57,177 nt of DNA. It comes from Tieghemiomyces parasiticus. Its lineage: Eukaryota > Kickxellomycota > Dimargaritomycetes > Dimargaritales > Dimargaritaceae. The notes beneath the pieces were generated by a model. It saw only the letters and a program-made list of their open reading frames with translations. It ran no database searches and was not told the DNA's origin. Within the stretch, counting starts at the first letter, position 1. Every line of letters starts with the position of its first letter. The position numbers and the translations under genes are program-made. Shown piece after piece: positions 22,729 through 34,811 of the stretch. The DNA lies in contig JANBPT010000201.1 of NCBI GenBank assembly GCA_027575765.1, positions 1 to 57,177 of the forward strand, written 5' to 3'.

Positions 22729-24307
22729 AAGGTTACAAGCATGAGATACATTAGCTTAACCTATGTGGGGTAAAGTGTCGCTCCAGAGCAGCCATAGGGG
22801 GACTTCAATGGGAGAGTGACGCCGTGGCCCGTGTGCAGGGGTGGCGTCGCATAATACTCATCCAGTTGGCCCTTCGTTTTACTAATTGCTAGGCACAACC
22901 CCGTGTCGGCTAATGACTTATGGAAACGATTGTCATACAAACAGAGAGCCGGCACATAAGTACAGCACTGGACGGCCAACAAGGTCGCATGTGGCACACA
23001 CGCCTGACCAATGTGACCGGCGACAACGTGTAGGACTTACCGAAGATCCGGCCTTCAAATTGGTTAACGTTGAGCGACATGTCGAATGAGGCGGGGTACA
23101 CTTAGGCAAGTGCCTTGGGGTAATCAGTGTGTCGATACAAATGGGAGAGAATGCGTGACAAGACCGGGAGGTGAGCAAGGGTCAGGGTCAACGCAGAATG
23201 TCAGTGGCGCCGATACAAGGAGGGGGTGGAACCGGCGGTCGTAGAGAGTAGAGGAAAGACGGAGCGCTGTCAGCGGGCCACGCTAGCCGGGTGAGGTAGC
23301 AAGTGAGACCAGTTCCAACAGTTGAAGCCACAGGGCGGAAGAACAGAAAGGAAGTGTACTGAGAAGGGTCTACGAGGTTCGGCGGACGAGGGCGGGTGAG
23401 CGCGGGCCGTGAAAAGGCGGCGTGAGCAGGCCAAATGAGGGAGGCGGGGGGTGTCACGCCCACCGTGGGGCCCCTGGCCACCGGTGCGATTAAGCCCACG
23501 CCCTACGTCAGGCCGTGCCTGGCTGGAAGAGTCGAAGTTGGCGAGGGCCGTCAGGGGGAGGTGCTTCTGAGAGCGGGGAGCAGGCTTGTGTCAATGTGCT
23601 TCTAGAGGACCAGGGTTACTGGGACCGGCCGCTCGGCTCCCAGCTGCGACTGGACGGCAGGCCACACGGCTGGCGGCAACTGGAAGGAGAGCATTTGGCT
23701 GGAAGGTTAAGCATTCTACGCTGGCCGGGTCCTAGGGTTCTACTTGAGCAGAGGGTGCGATCATGGCCATAGCCAGGGCGGACCCTCGGAAAGTGCCAGG
23801 CGCGGCTCAGGCATGTCGAATAGACAGTGGTGGTGGGGCCCCTGACCCGTGGAGTAAGGCCCAGGCTGGTATGTCCATAGTTGCGGAGGCTTGGTTGCGC
23901 GCCAATGATATTCATCCAAGTCAGCGGTACCAGCAACGAACATCTTGTGGAGGCTTAGACAATCACGCAGAGACCCGTCGGTCCCTTGGAATGGCGGTCA
24001 TTACGGCGCAACAAGCGTCAATCCAGGCCCGTCTTTATCCAACTCTCTACCTCTCCGCCATAGCTGCAGACAGGACCCCTACTACGTTTCCACCGACTTC
24101 CAGCCACCCTGGCCTTATGGGTACCTTCACGACACTTCCGCACCGTTCTGTTAGGCCCGTGCCAAACTTCTCTGCTACCTCCCGAACTCCCATCCGGCCT
24201 TGCCCTTCTTTATCCAAACCTAGTAGCTTATGCCATCCCATCCCCATTGAATCCCCTCAGTCTGCCAGCCTCACCTCATCGCGCACCTAGTCTTAGCGCC
24301 ACCCCTC
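22729..24307. other. Divergent intergenic region between SWIB gene and PDI gene
   Basis: A 1.6-kb region shared by two genes that point away from each other, so it should contain both promoters. It is GC-rich from 23160 to 24000, with overlapping open frames on both strands, none with a recognisable motif or convincing start. From 24050 to 24300 it becomes pyrimidine-rich on the plus strand, the leader pattern seen before other plus-strand genes. No clear TATA box is seen close to the PDI start. Confidence 0.5.
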
Positions 24308-25801
24308 ATGCATTTTGCACCAGCCACCTCTCCGGGCGCCCTCGCGCTGTTGCTGCTACTAGGTCTCGCTGACCCAGCCCGTGCGGGCCTCTACGGGGGA
24401 AAATCCAAAGTCATCGATGTGACCGCCAAAAACTTCCGCAAGGAAATCATCAAGACTGAGTTCCCAGTCATGGTCGAGTTCTACGCCCCGTGGTGCGGCC
24501 ACTGTCAGCGTTTAGCCCCCGATTTCAACAAAGTGGCCAAGGCAGTGCAAGGCATCGCCAAGGTGGCGGCCATTGACTGTGACGAGGAAGCCAACAAGGC
24601 CCTCTGCGCCGCCTACGAAATCAAGGGGTTCCCGACCCTCAAGCTGTTCCCGTGGCAGAGCTATCCGGACAAGAAGAATCCCAAGCGGCGTAATAAGCTG
24701 CCCCTCGAGTATCAGGGCGGCCGTAGTGCCAAGGAAATCGAGGCGTACCTACTCCGCCAGGTCCCGGCCCACATTATCCGTGTCCAGACCCAGCGCCACG
24801 CCTCCCCACCGCCAGCCCTGGGTACCGCACCGGCCAAGGTGACGGGAAAGGTCACCCCACTCGGCCTGGCGGACTTTATGCGCCACGAACCCACTAAACC
24901 CAAGGTCATTCTCTTCAACAACAAGGACCGTCCAGCCCCGCTCTATAAAGGCCTGGCTATCCCATTCCGTCACTACCTGAGCTTGGGATGGGTGTCCAAA
25001 GCCGACAGTAAGGCCGATAAGGCCAGCCTGGCCAAGGAGTTCGGTGTCACCAAGTATCCGACCCTCATCGTCGTACCGGACGGTCGTCGGCCTTCCGATC
25101 GGGTGGTGTACGACGGCACCATCAACCTCGACGCGCTTAAGGCTTTCCTGAAGCAGTACATCACCCCTAGAACCATCCCGGAAATCAGTGAGCCCAACGA
25201 GGCCGTGGCCGACGTGGACGAACCGGCCAACGTCGACGGCACCGTCCCGGAGATCCGTACCCAGAGCGACCTCGATACCCACTGCCTCATCCCTGTCGCT
25301 GACAAAGGTGCCTGTCTGGTGGCCATCCTACCGTACGATGACAGTGACGACGAGGATACTAAGCGGCATTCACACCGCCTGGCCCTTCTGGCCGCCGTGG
25401 CCCGTAACCTCGGCTCCGGTTCGACCGAAACCCCGCCCGTCCCGGTGGTCTGGATCAACGGGGCCACTTCGACGGCCGGCGCGCTTCGCTATGACTGCCG
25501 TCTCCCGGCCCTCAGTCCCAATTCCAGCGATGAGGCGGAAGGGGAGGCCCCGGCCAGTCGCCACCCTCTACAGTTGGTGGCCCTTGATCCGCACCGCAAA
25601 GCCTACCGCGTGTACGGTGGCACGTTCAGCACCGAGGCCGTGGCCGACTTTGCCAAGGAGGTGGCCACCGCGGCGGGTACTGATTCGGCCGACGACCACC
25701 GTCACCCCGAGGAGTTCGAAATGGATTTCTCACCGACCGTCGTCGCGGCCCGCAAGACCATCAAGAAGCAAGCGGGCCCTGTGGAACATGATGAACTCTA
25801 A
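24308..25801 (+). CDS. ER protein disulfide isomerase, single-CGHC type, HDEL-tailed
   Basis: A 497-residue secretory-pathway oxidoreductase. Residues 1-26 form a signal peptide (hydrophobic ALALLLLLGLA, small residues at the cleavage site). Residues about 33-150 form a thioredoxin fold with FYAPWCGHC (active-site C63 and C66) and the cis-proline loop KGFPTLKLF (P109). A second thioredoxin-like domain follows (about 190-290, with KYPTLIVVPDG) that lacks a CXXC and so resembles a non-catalytic b domain. A longer acidic/Ala-rich C-terminal region follows. The protein ends EHDEL, a canonical HDEL retrieval signal, so it should act in the ER lumen forming and rearranging disulfides. The a-b layout matches the Mpd1/P5-like PDI group rather than four-domain PDI. 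It converges with the ferrochelatase gene 361 bases downstream. Confidence 0.95.
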   Translation: MHFAPATSPGALALLLLLGLADPARAGLYGGKSKVIDVTAKNFRKEIIKTEFPVMVEFYAPWCGHCQRLAPDFNKVAKAVQGIAKVAAIDCDEEANKALCAAYEIKGFPTLKLFPWQSYPDKKNPKRRNKLPLEYQGGRSAKEIEAYLLRQVPAHIIRVQTQRHASPPPALGTAPAKVTGKVTPLGLADFMRHEPTKPKVILFNNKDRPAPLYKGLAIPFRHYLSLGWVSKADSKADKASLAKEFGVTKYPTLIVVPDGRRPSDRVVYDGTINLDALKAFLKQYITPRTIPEISEPNEAVADVDEPANVDGTVPEIRTQSDLDTHCLIPVADKGACLVAILPYDDSDDEDTKRHSHRLALLAAVARNLGSGSTETPPVPVVWINGATSTAGALRYDCRLPALSPNSSDEAEGEAPASRHPLQLVALDPHRKAYRVYGGTFSTEAVADFAKEVATAAGTDSADDHRHPEEFEMDFSPTVVAARKTIKKQAGPVEHDEL

Positions 25802-26162
25802 GGCTGGATGTGGTGTATATGGGAGAGGGAGGGAGAGGGGGCCTTAGATATGGTCTAATTCGGGCATATCGAGGCCTGCTGAAGTCCGCACGCCCACCTT
25901 GCGCTGTGCTTTGGACCCACCATCCCATACTTTTTATATATAAAAATTGTTCCATTCGTAACTGGCAGTGGTGCAAGTACAGCTGTAACGCCCTTCATGC
26001 CATATACCTAACAAGTGGAAAGTTAACTGCAACTGTTCAAAAATGCAAATGTCTGGGTCAAACTGAGCATAACTGTGTCGTGGCTCGGTTACGCTTACGC
26101 CCTTGTCCCGCCTTTTATTTTCATTATGTATAAATGCCCTGATCACTTCCCGTATCCGATTC
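25802..26162. other. Convergent 3' intergenic region (PDI / ferrochelatase)
   Basis: 361 bases between two converging genes, containing both 3' ends. It includes an AT-rich patch (tttttatatataaaaa near 25930-25945) that could act as a processing signal for either transcript. No open frame of note. Confidence 0.5.
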
Positions 26163-28000
<1,838 letters not shown>

Positions 28001-31000
28001 AGTGAGCAAGGGTAGATTCGTGTGCTGCGGCGCGCACGCTGCGGATTGTACGAATGTGGTGTAAGGGGCCAAAGGTTATGGACAATGAGCAGACAATTCA
28101 ATGAGCCCATGCGGGGAGTGAGGTCGATAACGGATGCGGGTATCTGGAAAGTATATTGGCAGCAGGGCAATAACTAAAGTCAACCGTATTTCTAGGAAAC
28201 AATATCGGGGAAAGGAAGGGAGAGGAACTGCTGTGGTAGCGACAACGGCGTGATACTGGCAGTGGCTGCCTGATGGAACAGTTCAAATGCCAGCCATGTG
28301 GTTGACCAACAGAGTAACCATACGTATCCCAGTCTTCGTCAGCTCTCCCTTAATCCGCCTTATAATTACCCACAAGCACATTGGCTGCAGGACACCTGGT
28401 TAACAGGGGAGGAGGTTTTTGACATCTGCACCCGCCACGATCGCAAGTTAACCCCACGTATCAGCGATGGCCGTGATCGGTATATTTTTCTTACTGTACC
28501 CAGTTGTTTCTATTGGCTGTAGTCAAGGGTTTGCCGGGAGGTGAGAGAGAGGAGATTGGGCCTAAGGCAGGTTAGAAAATATCGAAGCCGCACATATTAT
28601 GCAGGGGAAGCTGCACGCCAGGTCTCAACATCCGTGGTGATAGAGGGTAATTTTCGGCGGGCATGGTGGGCGGCAATTGCTACTTTGGCTAAATCGGCGG
28701 TTCATTGTGTCAATTAGAACAAGCAGCCATTCCGAGTGGCTGCGTCAACACGTTGTCAGGGTACACTCGAGTGAGGAAGTCTAAACCCCGCCTAATCTCC
28801 CTCCTTTGACCTGCTAGTGAAAGAGGTACACCCCGCCTACGCGCACTTGTCGTTGGCAAGGTGCGTATCGGGAATCGGGATCGCCGACTGGAACGAACCG
28901 TGAGGCGGTAAGGGGGGCTGGAGGCGTAGTCAGTGGTTCAGGGGCTCCGCGTCGTGACTGCCTGGCGTTGGGTAACACCGACCGGGGGACGCTAGCCTTC
29001 CTGGGGTGGGCCCGTGTGAATGATACTACGCAACTCTCGCACGTAGTATCCCTCTCTCGCCCACTCTATATATCCCCAGAGCCAGTAATGATAACTATCG
29101 CCTGATATGCCCAGTACAAAGAAAATCATCCCATTCGTGAGTCAGGGATATGAGGCGACTGACCGTACAGTTTGGCCCAGACCGAGCGATACCTGACGAG
29201 TTGACAAGCCGTTGGGAGGACTAGAGGAACTAAGCACACTCTCTATAGGGTAACGTGACTGTTCACGCGGGAACACCGGTCCGCTATCCTTATCGTGTCA
29301 AGCAAAGGCAGTGCAGTCGTCGTAGGTAGACCTACGTTGCCCCCCGAACGGGCTCGTGCGACGTGTGTCCCTGGGTGATTACGCCGCGGGACGCCCTTGG
29401 AGAGTAGGTGGAGAAGGGTGGAATACGAAGTGTCCCTGCGGTTGGGTTGTACTAGAAGACTCGCTTCTCCGCCGTCACATAGGTACGCCTACGGGAAGTC
29501 TCGGAACCGGTGTCGTTTGGAATAAGAGCGTAGTAAACAGGCTGCATCAACTAAGATAAGCAACCTGATCCTACCAACGGTCTCCTTGCACCTGTTCCAC
29601 TATTTTATTAGCAACAAGCAATGGTTGCTCCATAGCCAAGGCGGCGACGACAATGCCAGAAACGACTAAAGCGCCACTGTGACAGACCCGCCTCTTCCTC
29701 CAAGCGCGCACTGCAGACTCGTCCGAGGGACCAAGTCACGCTACACGTTGTCCCAAACTACGATACCCACGCTTCCTTTCTTATACTATCTATCCGTACG
29801 ACGTAGGCGTGGTGTGGTTGTAGAACACCTTCTTTTAAGCCGCCCAGTCCAAACTACGGCATGCAGCGAAACATGTTTCAGGCTTACGAAAAAAGGTAGA
29901 ATTGGATGGGGGCAAGAAAATCAGGGCCGCCACGGTAAACAGATCAATGCCCTCCGGAATACAGTGTGTATCCATATGACTGCTCTTTCAGATTTGATTG
30001 TCGTCGGTGCCTATAACGTGCGCGTTGGCCACGGGAGGATCAGAACCCCGGCGTCCTGGACAAGGCTCGAATGAGCGGAACTGATACAGCACGGCTAATA
30101 AATTCCCATGAGACGTACCGGCCGCCTTCGGCCCAGGATCGGATGACTATTTACGCCAGTCACGGAGGATTATGAAAAGGAAGCAGCGGACCCTGGTAGC
30201 TATTGGGAAAGGCAGTCTGGTCACGGCCGCATCCCCAGGGCCCCCACTAGGCCCTATGGGTGGCTGGGTAGGTGAAAACCAAAGCGGTAGTCCGTGCCGA
30301 CCCCCGCCCCTTTAGCCTGCCAGGTTCTGGCTGCAAGGGTTAGGGTAGTCCTTGTCCACCTGCCAAAGCCACGCAAGGTGACTATTGCCAGGGGTTCAGA
30401 TAGAAAACGTGGCGGTACCTGTGCAGGTATTCTTTTTCGCATGATAATCAATTATATCCGTGCTTACGACCGGTAGTAGATAAAATAGTAGTGGATATCT
30501 TCATTTCTGGTTGGTCAGCGATTCATAATGGCAGTTTGCTGACTCAACTGGCTTCAATATTTCATAAGCTATACCCACAAAACCGTAGCGAAGGCTTTGA
30601 ACCGGCTCATGGGTGCCAACGCGGGGAGTGGGCGGGGGGAGTTCGATAAGGACGGCCTAGTTTACCTCCTTTGCGCCGCGTACAACGTCGTACCCGTGAC
30701 GGCTTCAACTTCAATCCACGGCCGCCAACCGGGAGAGGGGCGACCCCCGAGGCGAACTAGAGATAGTAGGAAGCATCCACGGTCCGCAGCACCTGCTTCC
30801 CAATTCCGCCACCCCCACCGCCACCAGCGAGCTCGCGGTGAGACTGTGCATCCCTACTAAGCTGCTTCCAGTGCTTCCACCTCACCCTATCCGATATTTT
30901 TGTTCGTTTCTCTGAGTCTTACACGGCCGTGCGGGACTGCCCTCCCCTCCCTTTTTTTAACGACAGAAGCAAGTCAGACTCACAGACACTGGTTTTCTAT

Positions 31001-32031
31001 TGGCCTGCTAGCACCGTTTGTGTAAGGGTAAACAAGGCACCGGCCTTTGACAGTTGAGTGGACGCGCACTTGTGAGGGCACGCTGGGTTGGGGTTGTACA
31101 GAGCCCCACCTTTCTATGCGACCAGATAAGCGGGATAAAATTGCGAAGCCAATACTATGCTGTCCAGCCGGTTCTTATTTTTCGCTTAGCCGTCGCCTCG
31201 TGTTTTCCCGTCCAGGGTGGACTGCTTTAGTAGGCTCCCCCTTAGTCTCTTCTACTCCTTAGCGACTGGTCGATAAAGAACAGGTTTTCGACCACCAGAA
31301 ATCAGCCAATGGTGGCCTTGACGACGTCCTTTGGACTGGTCATCCTTGTGCGACCTTGTACCTGAACTTTTCGACAAATGACAGTCCAAAGGTACAAGCC
31401 TTCCGCCTAAACGGAAGGGCGGTGGACGGCCGTTGTTGGAGTACATCAACCACCGTCACTTGATTTGAATATACGGTGACGATGTGCAGGATAGGGCAGT
31501 CCCAGTGGGCCTCATAAAACTGGACCTTGTGCGACGGCGCCGCCTCGCTGCGCTGGGTATGCGGCGTAAGGGAGGGAAAAAATAGGCGAAGGTTGACAAT
31601 GTATCTGATTTTGGTAAGTAAATTGGTATATTCCATGCTCCAAAATACCGGCCAATGCACTGGTTAGAAATAGGGCGGCTGTTATGGTTTAGGCGGAGCT
31701 CCTATAGTGCGAGGGGGGCTAGTTGTACATGGCCATGATGGGGGAGGCAAGGGAAGTGACCCCGAACCTGTCGAGCGAGATAATGTGTATCTGGCACCCG
31801 AGAGAGAATTATTTTTACTCTGTTCTCTGCAGCGTGCGGCATGTGGCTCCGACCCACCTGACCGTTCGTGCCCCCTTCCTTGTGCCTGCTTATCGACTAA
31901 TCAACACCGGTTGGACTGCTCTCTCGACCGTTAGGAATGCGGAAAAAAAGAGGATCCCCTGATGATTTCTGTACCCTGCCCCCCCTCACATTGCCCGGCT
32001 ATGGTGAGCGACTATGTCGTGGACGATTAGC
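28001..32031. other. 4-kb gene-poor divergent spacer
   Basis: Separates ferrochelatase (minus) from the symporter (plus). Only short open frames occur. A perfect inverted repeat, GATACTACG / CGTAGTATC with an 11-base loop, lies at 29022-29030 / 29042-29050. A smaller one, GCAGCCA / TGGCTGC, lies near 28723-28743. A minus-strand frame around 31340-31660 looks faintly protein-like but has no family signature. Nothing else recognised. Confidence 0.45.
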
Positions 32032-32038
32032 TATAAAA
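32032..32038 (+). promoter_or_regulatory. TATA-like box for the symporter gene
   Basis: TATAAAA on the plus strand, about 560 bases upstream of the symporter ATG. It is followed by a pyrimidine-rich, purine-poor leader (32050-32590) without long frames in phase. The same TATA-plus-CT-rich-leader pattern precedes other highly codon-biased genes in this window. Confidence 0.45.
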
Positions 32039-32593
32039 CCCTGATCCGCCCACCTACCTCCTACCTCTAGTATAGCTGATCCATATCTTCTCCCCAGGTA
32101 AAATTCTCGAGGTCCTAGTCGTTCTACCTGCCGCCGTATATAGTCGTCTTAAGCCTACATCTACTTATTCAACCGCCCTTGTATCTCTCAATAGCCGATC
32201 ACAGCGCTCAGATCCGCCCGCATTACCCTTCGTTGCCGTGACATCTATCCCAAAGCCAGCCGATCGTATATACAAATCCGACTCTGCCTGTCCAAAGGAA
32301 CTGCCGCCTACCTGTCCTCCGGCTCGATATACCTTGCAGTGGCCACCCTTTTTTTCCTTATCTGCTTTAATTCACAATACATTGCTGCCATACTGGCCTA
32401 TTGGTCTTATTTCTCAACGTTCTTAGTACCCACTACATATCACCACTCTACGGTCCAAAAGCCTGTGCTCTCTTCATACCATCGCTAATTTCTAAAGTCA
32501 CTGCTCCTCACCTTCGGCTCTGTCGTGCCCTTACCACACCGTTCCCACCTTTCTACCCAATAGTAGAGTATCACCCGGGTTTATCGCCATTCA

Positions 32594-34018
32594 ATGGACC
32601 TTACCGATCACAGTACTACCCGTAAACCCAGCGCCCTCAAGACCGCCGGCCGCATTGTCACTGCTCCGCTACGTATCCTAAAGAAATGGCTTGCCAAGAC
32701 CAACCTCACCTTCTGGATCATCGTGTCCGTGGTAATCGGTATCCTTCTCGGTAAATTCGCCCCGGACTTCGCTGTGCGCCTCAGTCCGTTTGCCGAGGTG
32801 TTCATCCACATGGTGAAGTGCCTGGTTACCCCGCTTATTTTCTCTACCCTTGTGGTGGGTATCGCCGGCCACGGTGACGACCTGAAAGCTGTGGGCCGCC
32901 TCGCCCTCAAGAGTTTTATCTACTTTGAGGTCGTCACCACCCTTGCTCTGGTGGTAGGCTTGGTCTTCGTCAATGTTTTCAAACCTGGCCAGGGCGTCAA
33001 CCTGAGCAATGCATCCACGAAGGATGGTGAGGCCCTGAGTAAGCACGACCTGGGCTGGGAGTCGGAACTCCTCAAAATTGTACCCACCAGTTTCTATGAC
33101 GCCGCTGCCAAGAACGACGTTCTAGGGATCGTATTCTGTGCCATTGTGTTCTCGATCGCCCTTATCCAGCTCAAGACCCGCGAGCACCGCGTGACCATGA
33201 TCGGATTTTTGGACAGCCTGGCCGCCACGATGTTCAATGTCACTAGCATCGCCATGTTGTTCGCGCCCATCGGTATTGGCGCCGCGCTGGCCACCACCAT
33301 CGGCCAGAACGGACTGGAGGTGCTCATCAACCTAGGCAAACTGGTCGGCTGCCTCTATGGCGCTCTGATCGGGTTCATCTTGATTGTCCTATTCCCAATT
33401 GCCCTCCTCGCCCGTGTACCCATCATGCCCTTCCTACGGGCCGTAGGCCGTCCCTTCCTCATTGCCTTCACCAGTGCGTCGTCGGAAGCCGCTCTGCCGA
33501 TCGCCATGGAGAATCTGCAGAACTTGGGTGTCCCAAAGAACATCGTGGCCTTTGTGCTGCCTGCCGGTTACTCTTTTAACCTTGATGGCACTACTCTGTA
33601 CCTATCCTTGGCTGGTGTGTTTGCCGCCCAGGCCGGTAACGTTGACTTCCCGCTCAGCCAGCAAATCGCCATGATGGTGACCCTCATCCTGACCAGTAAG
33701 GGTGTGGCTGCCATTCCGCGCGCCTCGCTCATTGTTCTGTCGGCCGCCCTCGCCCAATTTAACCTTCCCCTCGAGGCCATTGCTGTAATTATGGGTGTCG
33801 ATGCATTCATGGATATGGCCCGTACTTCTGTCAACGTCTTTGGTAACTGCCTGGCCGCCGTCGTCATTGCCCGCTGGGAGGGTGTTTTCCCCCATGTTCC
33901 CCCAGCTGCTGGCGAAGAGGGCGAGTCCGAGAAGTTCATCACCGAAAAGGACCTGGAGGCCGATACTGTGTCCAAGGATATAGACATTGAGAGTGTCAAC
34001 TCAGTCACCAAGCGCTAG
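32594..34018 (+). CDS. Dicarboxylate/amino acid:cation symporter (DAACS), GltP-like
   Basis: A 474-residue membrane transporter of the SLC1/DAACS family, intronless. The N-terminus is short and cytoplasmic with a basic stretch, followed by the first helices (FWIIVSVVIGILLGKFAP). The C-terminal transport core carries all signatures: hairpin 1 SASSEAALPIAMENL, helix 7 FNLDGTTLY (N329-T333), hairpin 2 SKGVAAIPRAS and helix 8 DMARTSVNVFGN. D407, R410 and N414 correspond to GltPh D394, R397 and N401. The GltPh D405 position, a sodium ligand, is Asn (N418), and NMDGT reads NLDGT. As I recall, both features are shared with the proton-coupled bacterial carriers GltP and DctA, so H+ coupling is inferred. 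The substrate is probably C4-dicarboxylate or acidic amino acid at the plasma membrane. The ATG at 32594 is the first in frame. The C-terminal tail is acidic. Confidence 0.93.
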   Translation: MDLTDHSTTRKPSALKTAGRIVTAPLRILKKWLAKTNLTFWIIVSVVIGILLGKFAPDFAVRLSPFAEVFIHMVKCLVTPLIFSTLVVGIAGHGDDLKAVGRLALKSFIYFEVVTTLALVVGLVFVNVFKPGQGVNLSNASTKDGEALSKHDLGWESELLKIVPTSFYDAAAKNDVLGIVFCAIVFSIALIQLKTREHRVTMIGFLDSLAATMFNVTSIAMLFAPIGIGAALATTIGQNGLEVLINLGKLVGCLYGALIGFILIVLFPIALLARVPIMPFLRAVGRPFLIAFTSASSEAALPIAMENLQNLGVPKNIVAFVLPAGYSFNLDGTTLYLSLAGVFAAQAGNVDFPLSQQIAMMVTLILTSKGVAAIPRASLIVLSAALAQFNLPLEAIAVIMGVDAFMDMARTSVNVFGNCLAAVVIARWEGVFPHVPPAAGEEGESEKFITEKDLEADTVSKDIDIESVNSVTKR

Positions 34019-34811
34019 AAAGACCTTGAACGGGTGTGCGCGGGACGGATCGTGGTGGACTAGACGCCGGCGTTGAACGGAGAGGAAATCTCGACACAAG
34101 GCACCGTGTGTATACTATAACGCCAGCACCTCACCTTCTTTCCTGTATTTTCTTATTAATTTCCCAGTCTTGGGGTTGTTCAATTGCTTACCAGGGCCTG
34201 CCTAGAAAGATCCAGTAACTCCATCTTTACTCTTGGCAACCTAGCAATAATGACCACCATAACATCCTTTTTAGTGGTTTCCGTAACATCTTCCATTTGC
34301 CTTTATATTTTGGTGCCGCATGATCTAGATGGCCTCGTTCCAGTCGAACACATTTTTACCGGTACTCGCTTCTGCTTTTTGTTTCCATACTCAATTTTGA
34401 AATGGTCTAATACATTATGTCAAATCTTACTGTTCAGGACTAAAATAGATTTAAGCTGGCGTCAACCGCTTGTCGGTCTAACGGAAACGGTCAGGGTTGA
34501 GCCCCATCGCCTTATGGGGCTCTCCAGCGAATTTCAAAAGTCACTAGCTCGCGTGGCACTCTACTGGTTCCAGGTGACGTGGCCGCGTCAGCCACCGTAA
34601 GGTACACTGCCTAATGCTTCAATTCAGGGGCGACAAATTCAGACGCAGCTCCGGTTAGCGACTCACCCGCAACTCTCAACCACCGGCCGATCTTAAGGAT
34701 CCCACCAGGCCACGCAAACGGTGTTGCTCCCCTGTTGACCTTCTGATCCGCAACTCGCCCCGCCCTTGCATTTGCCCCTACTACAATCCCGTTTCTCCGA
34801 TCGCACCCACC
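34019..34811. other. Intergenic region between symporter and IleRS, with perfect hairpin
   Basis: Contains the symporter 3' region and the IleRS promoter, both genes on plus. It holds a perfect 9-bp GC-rich stem, GAGCCCCAT / ATGGGGCTC, at 34499-34507 / 34514-34522 with a 6-base loop. A 138-codon open frame at 34184-34600 lacks codon bias and motifs and is not called. Confidence 0.5.

Noticed and set aside
31252..31660. Minus-strand frames that look faintly protein-like
   Set aside because: Broken by stops, no family signature, and codon usage is not biased like the true genes.
34184..34600. 138-codon open frame after the symporter
   Set aside because: AT-rich codons unlike the local genes, no motif, spans a hairpin; treated as 3' untranslated/intergenic.
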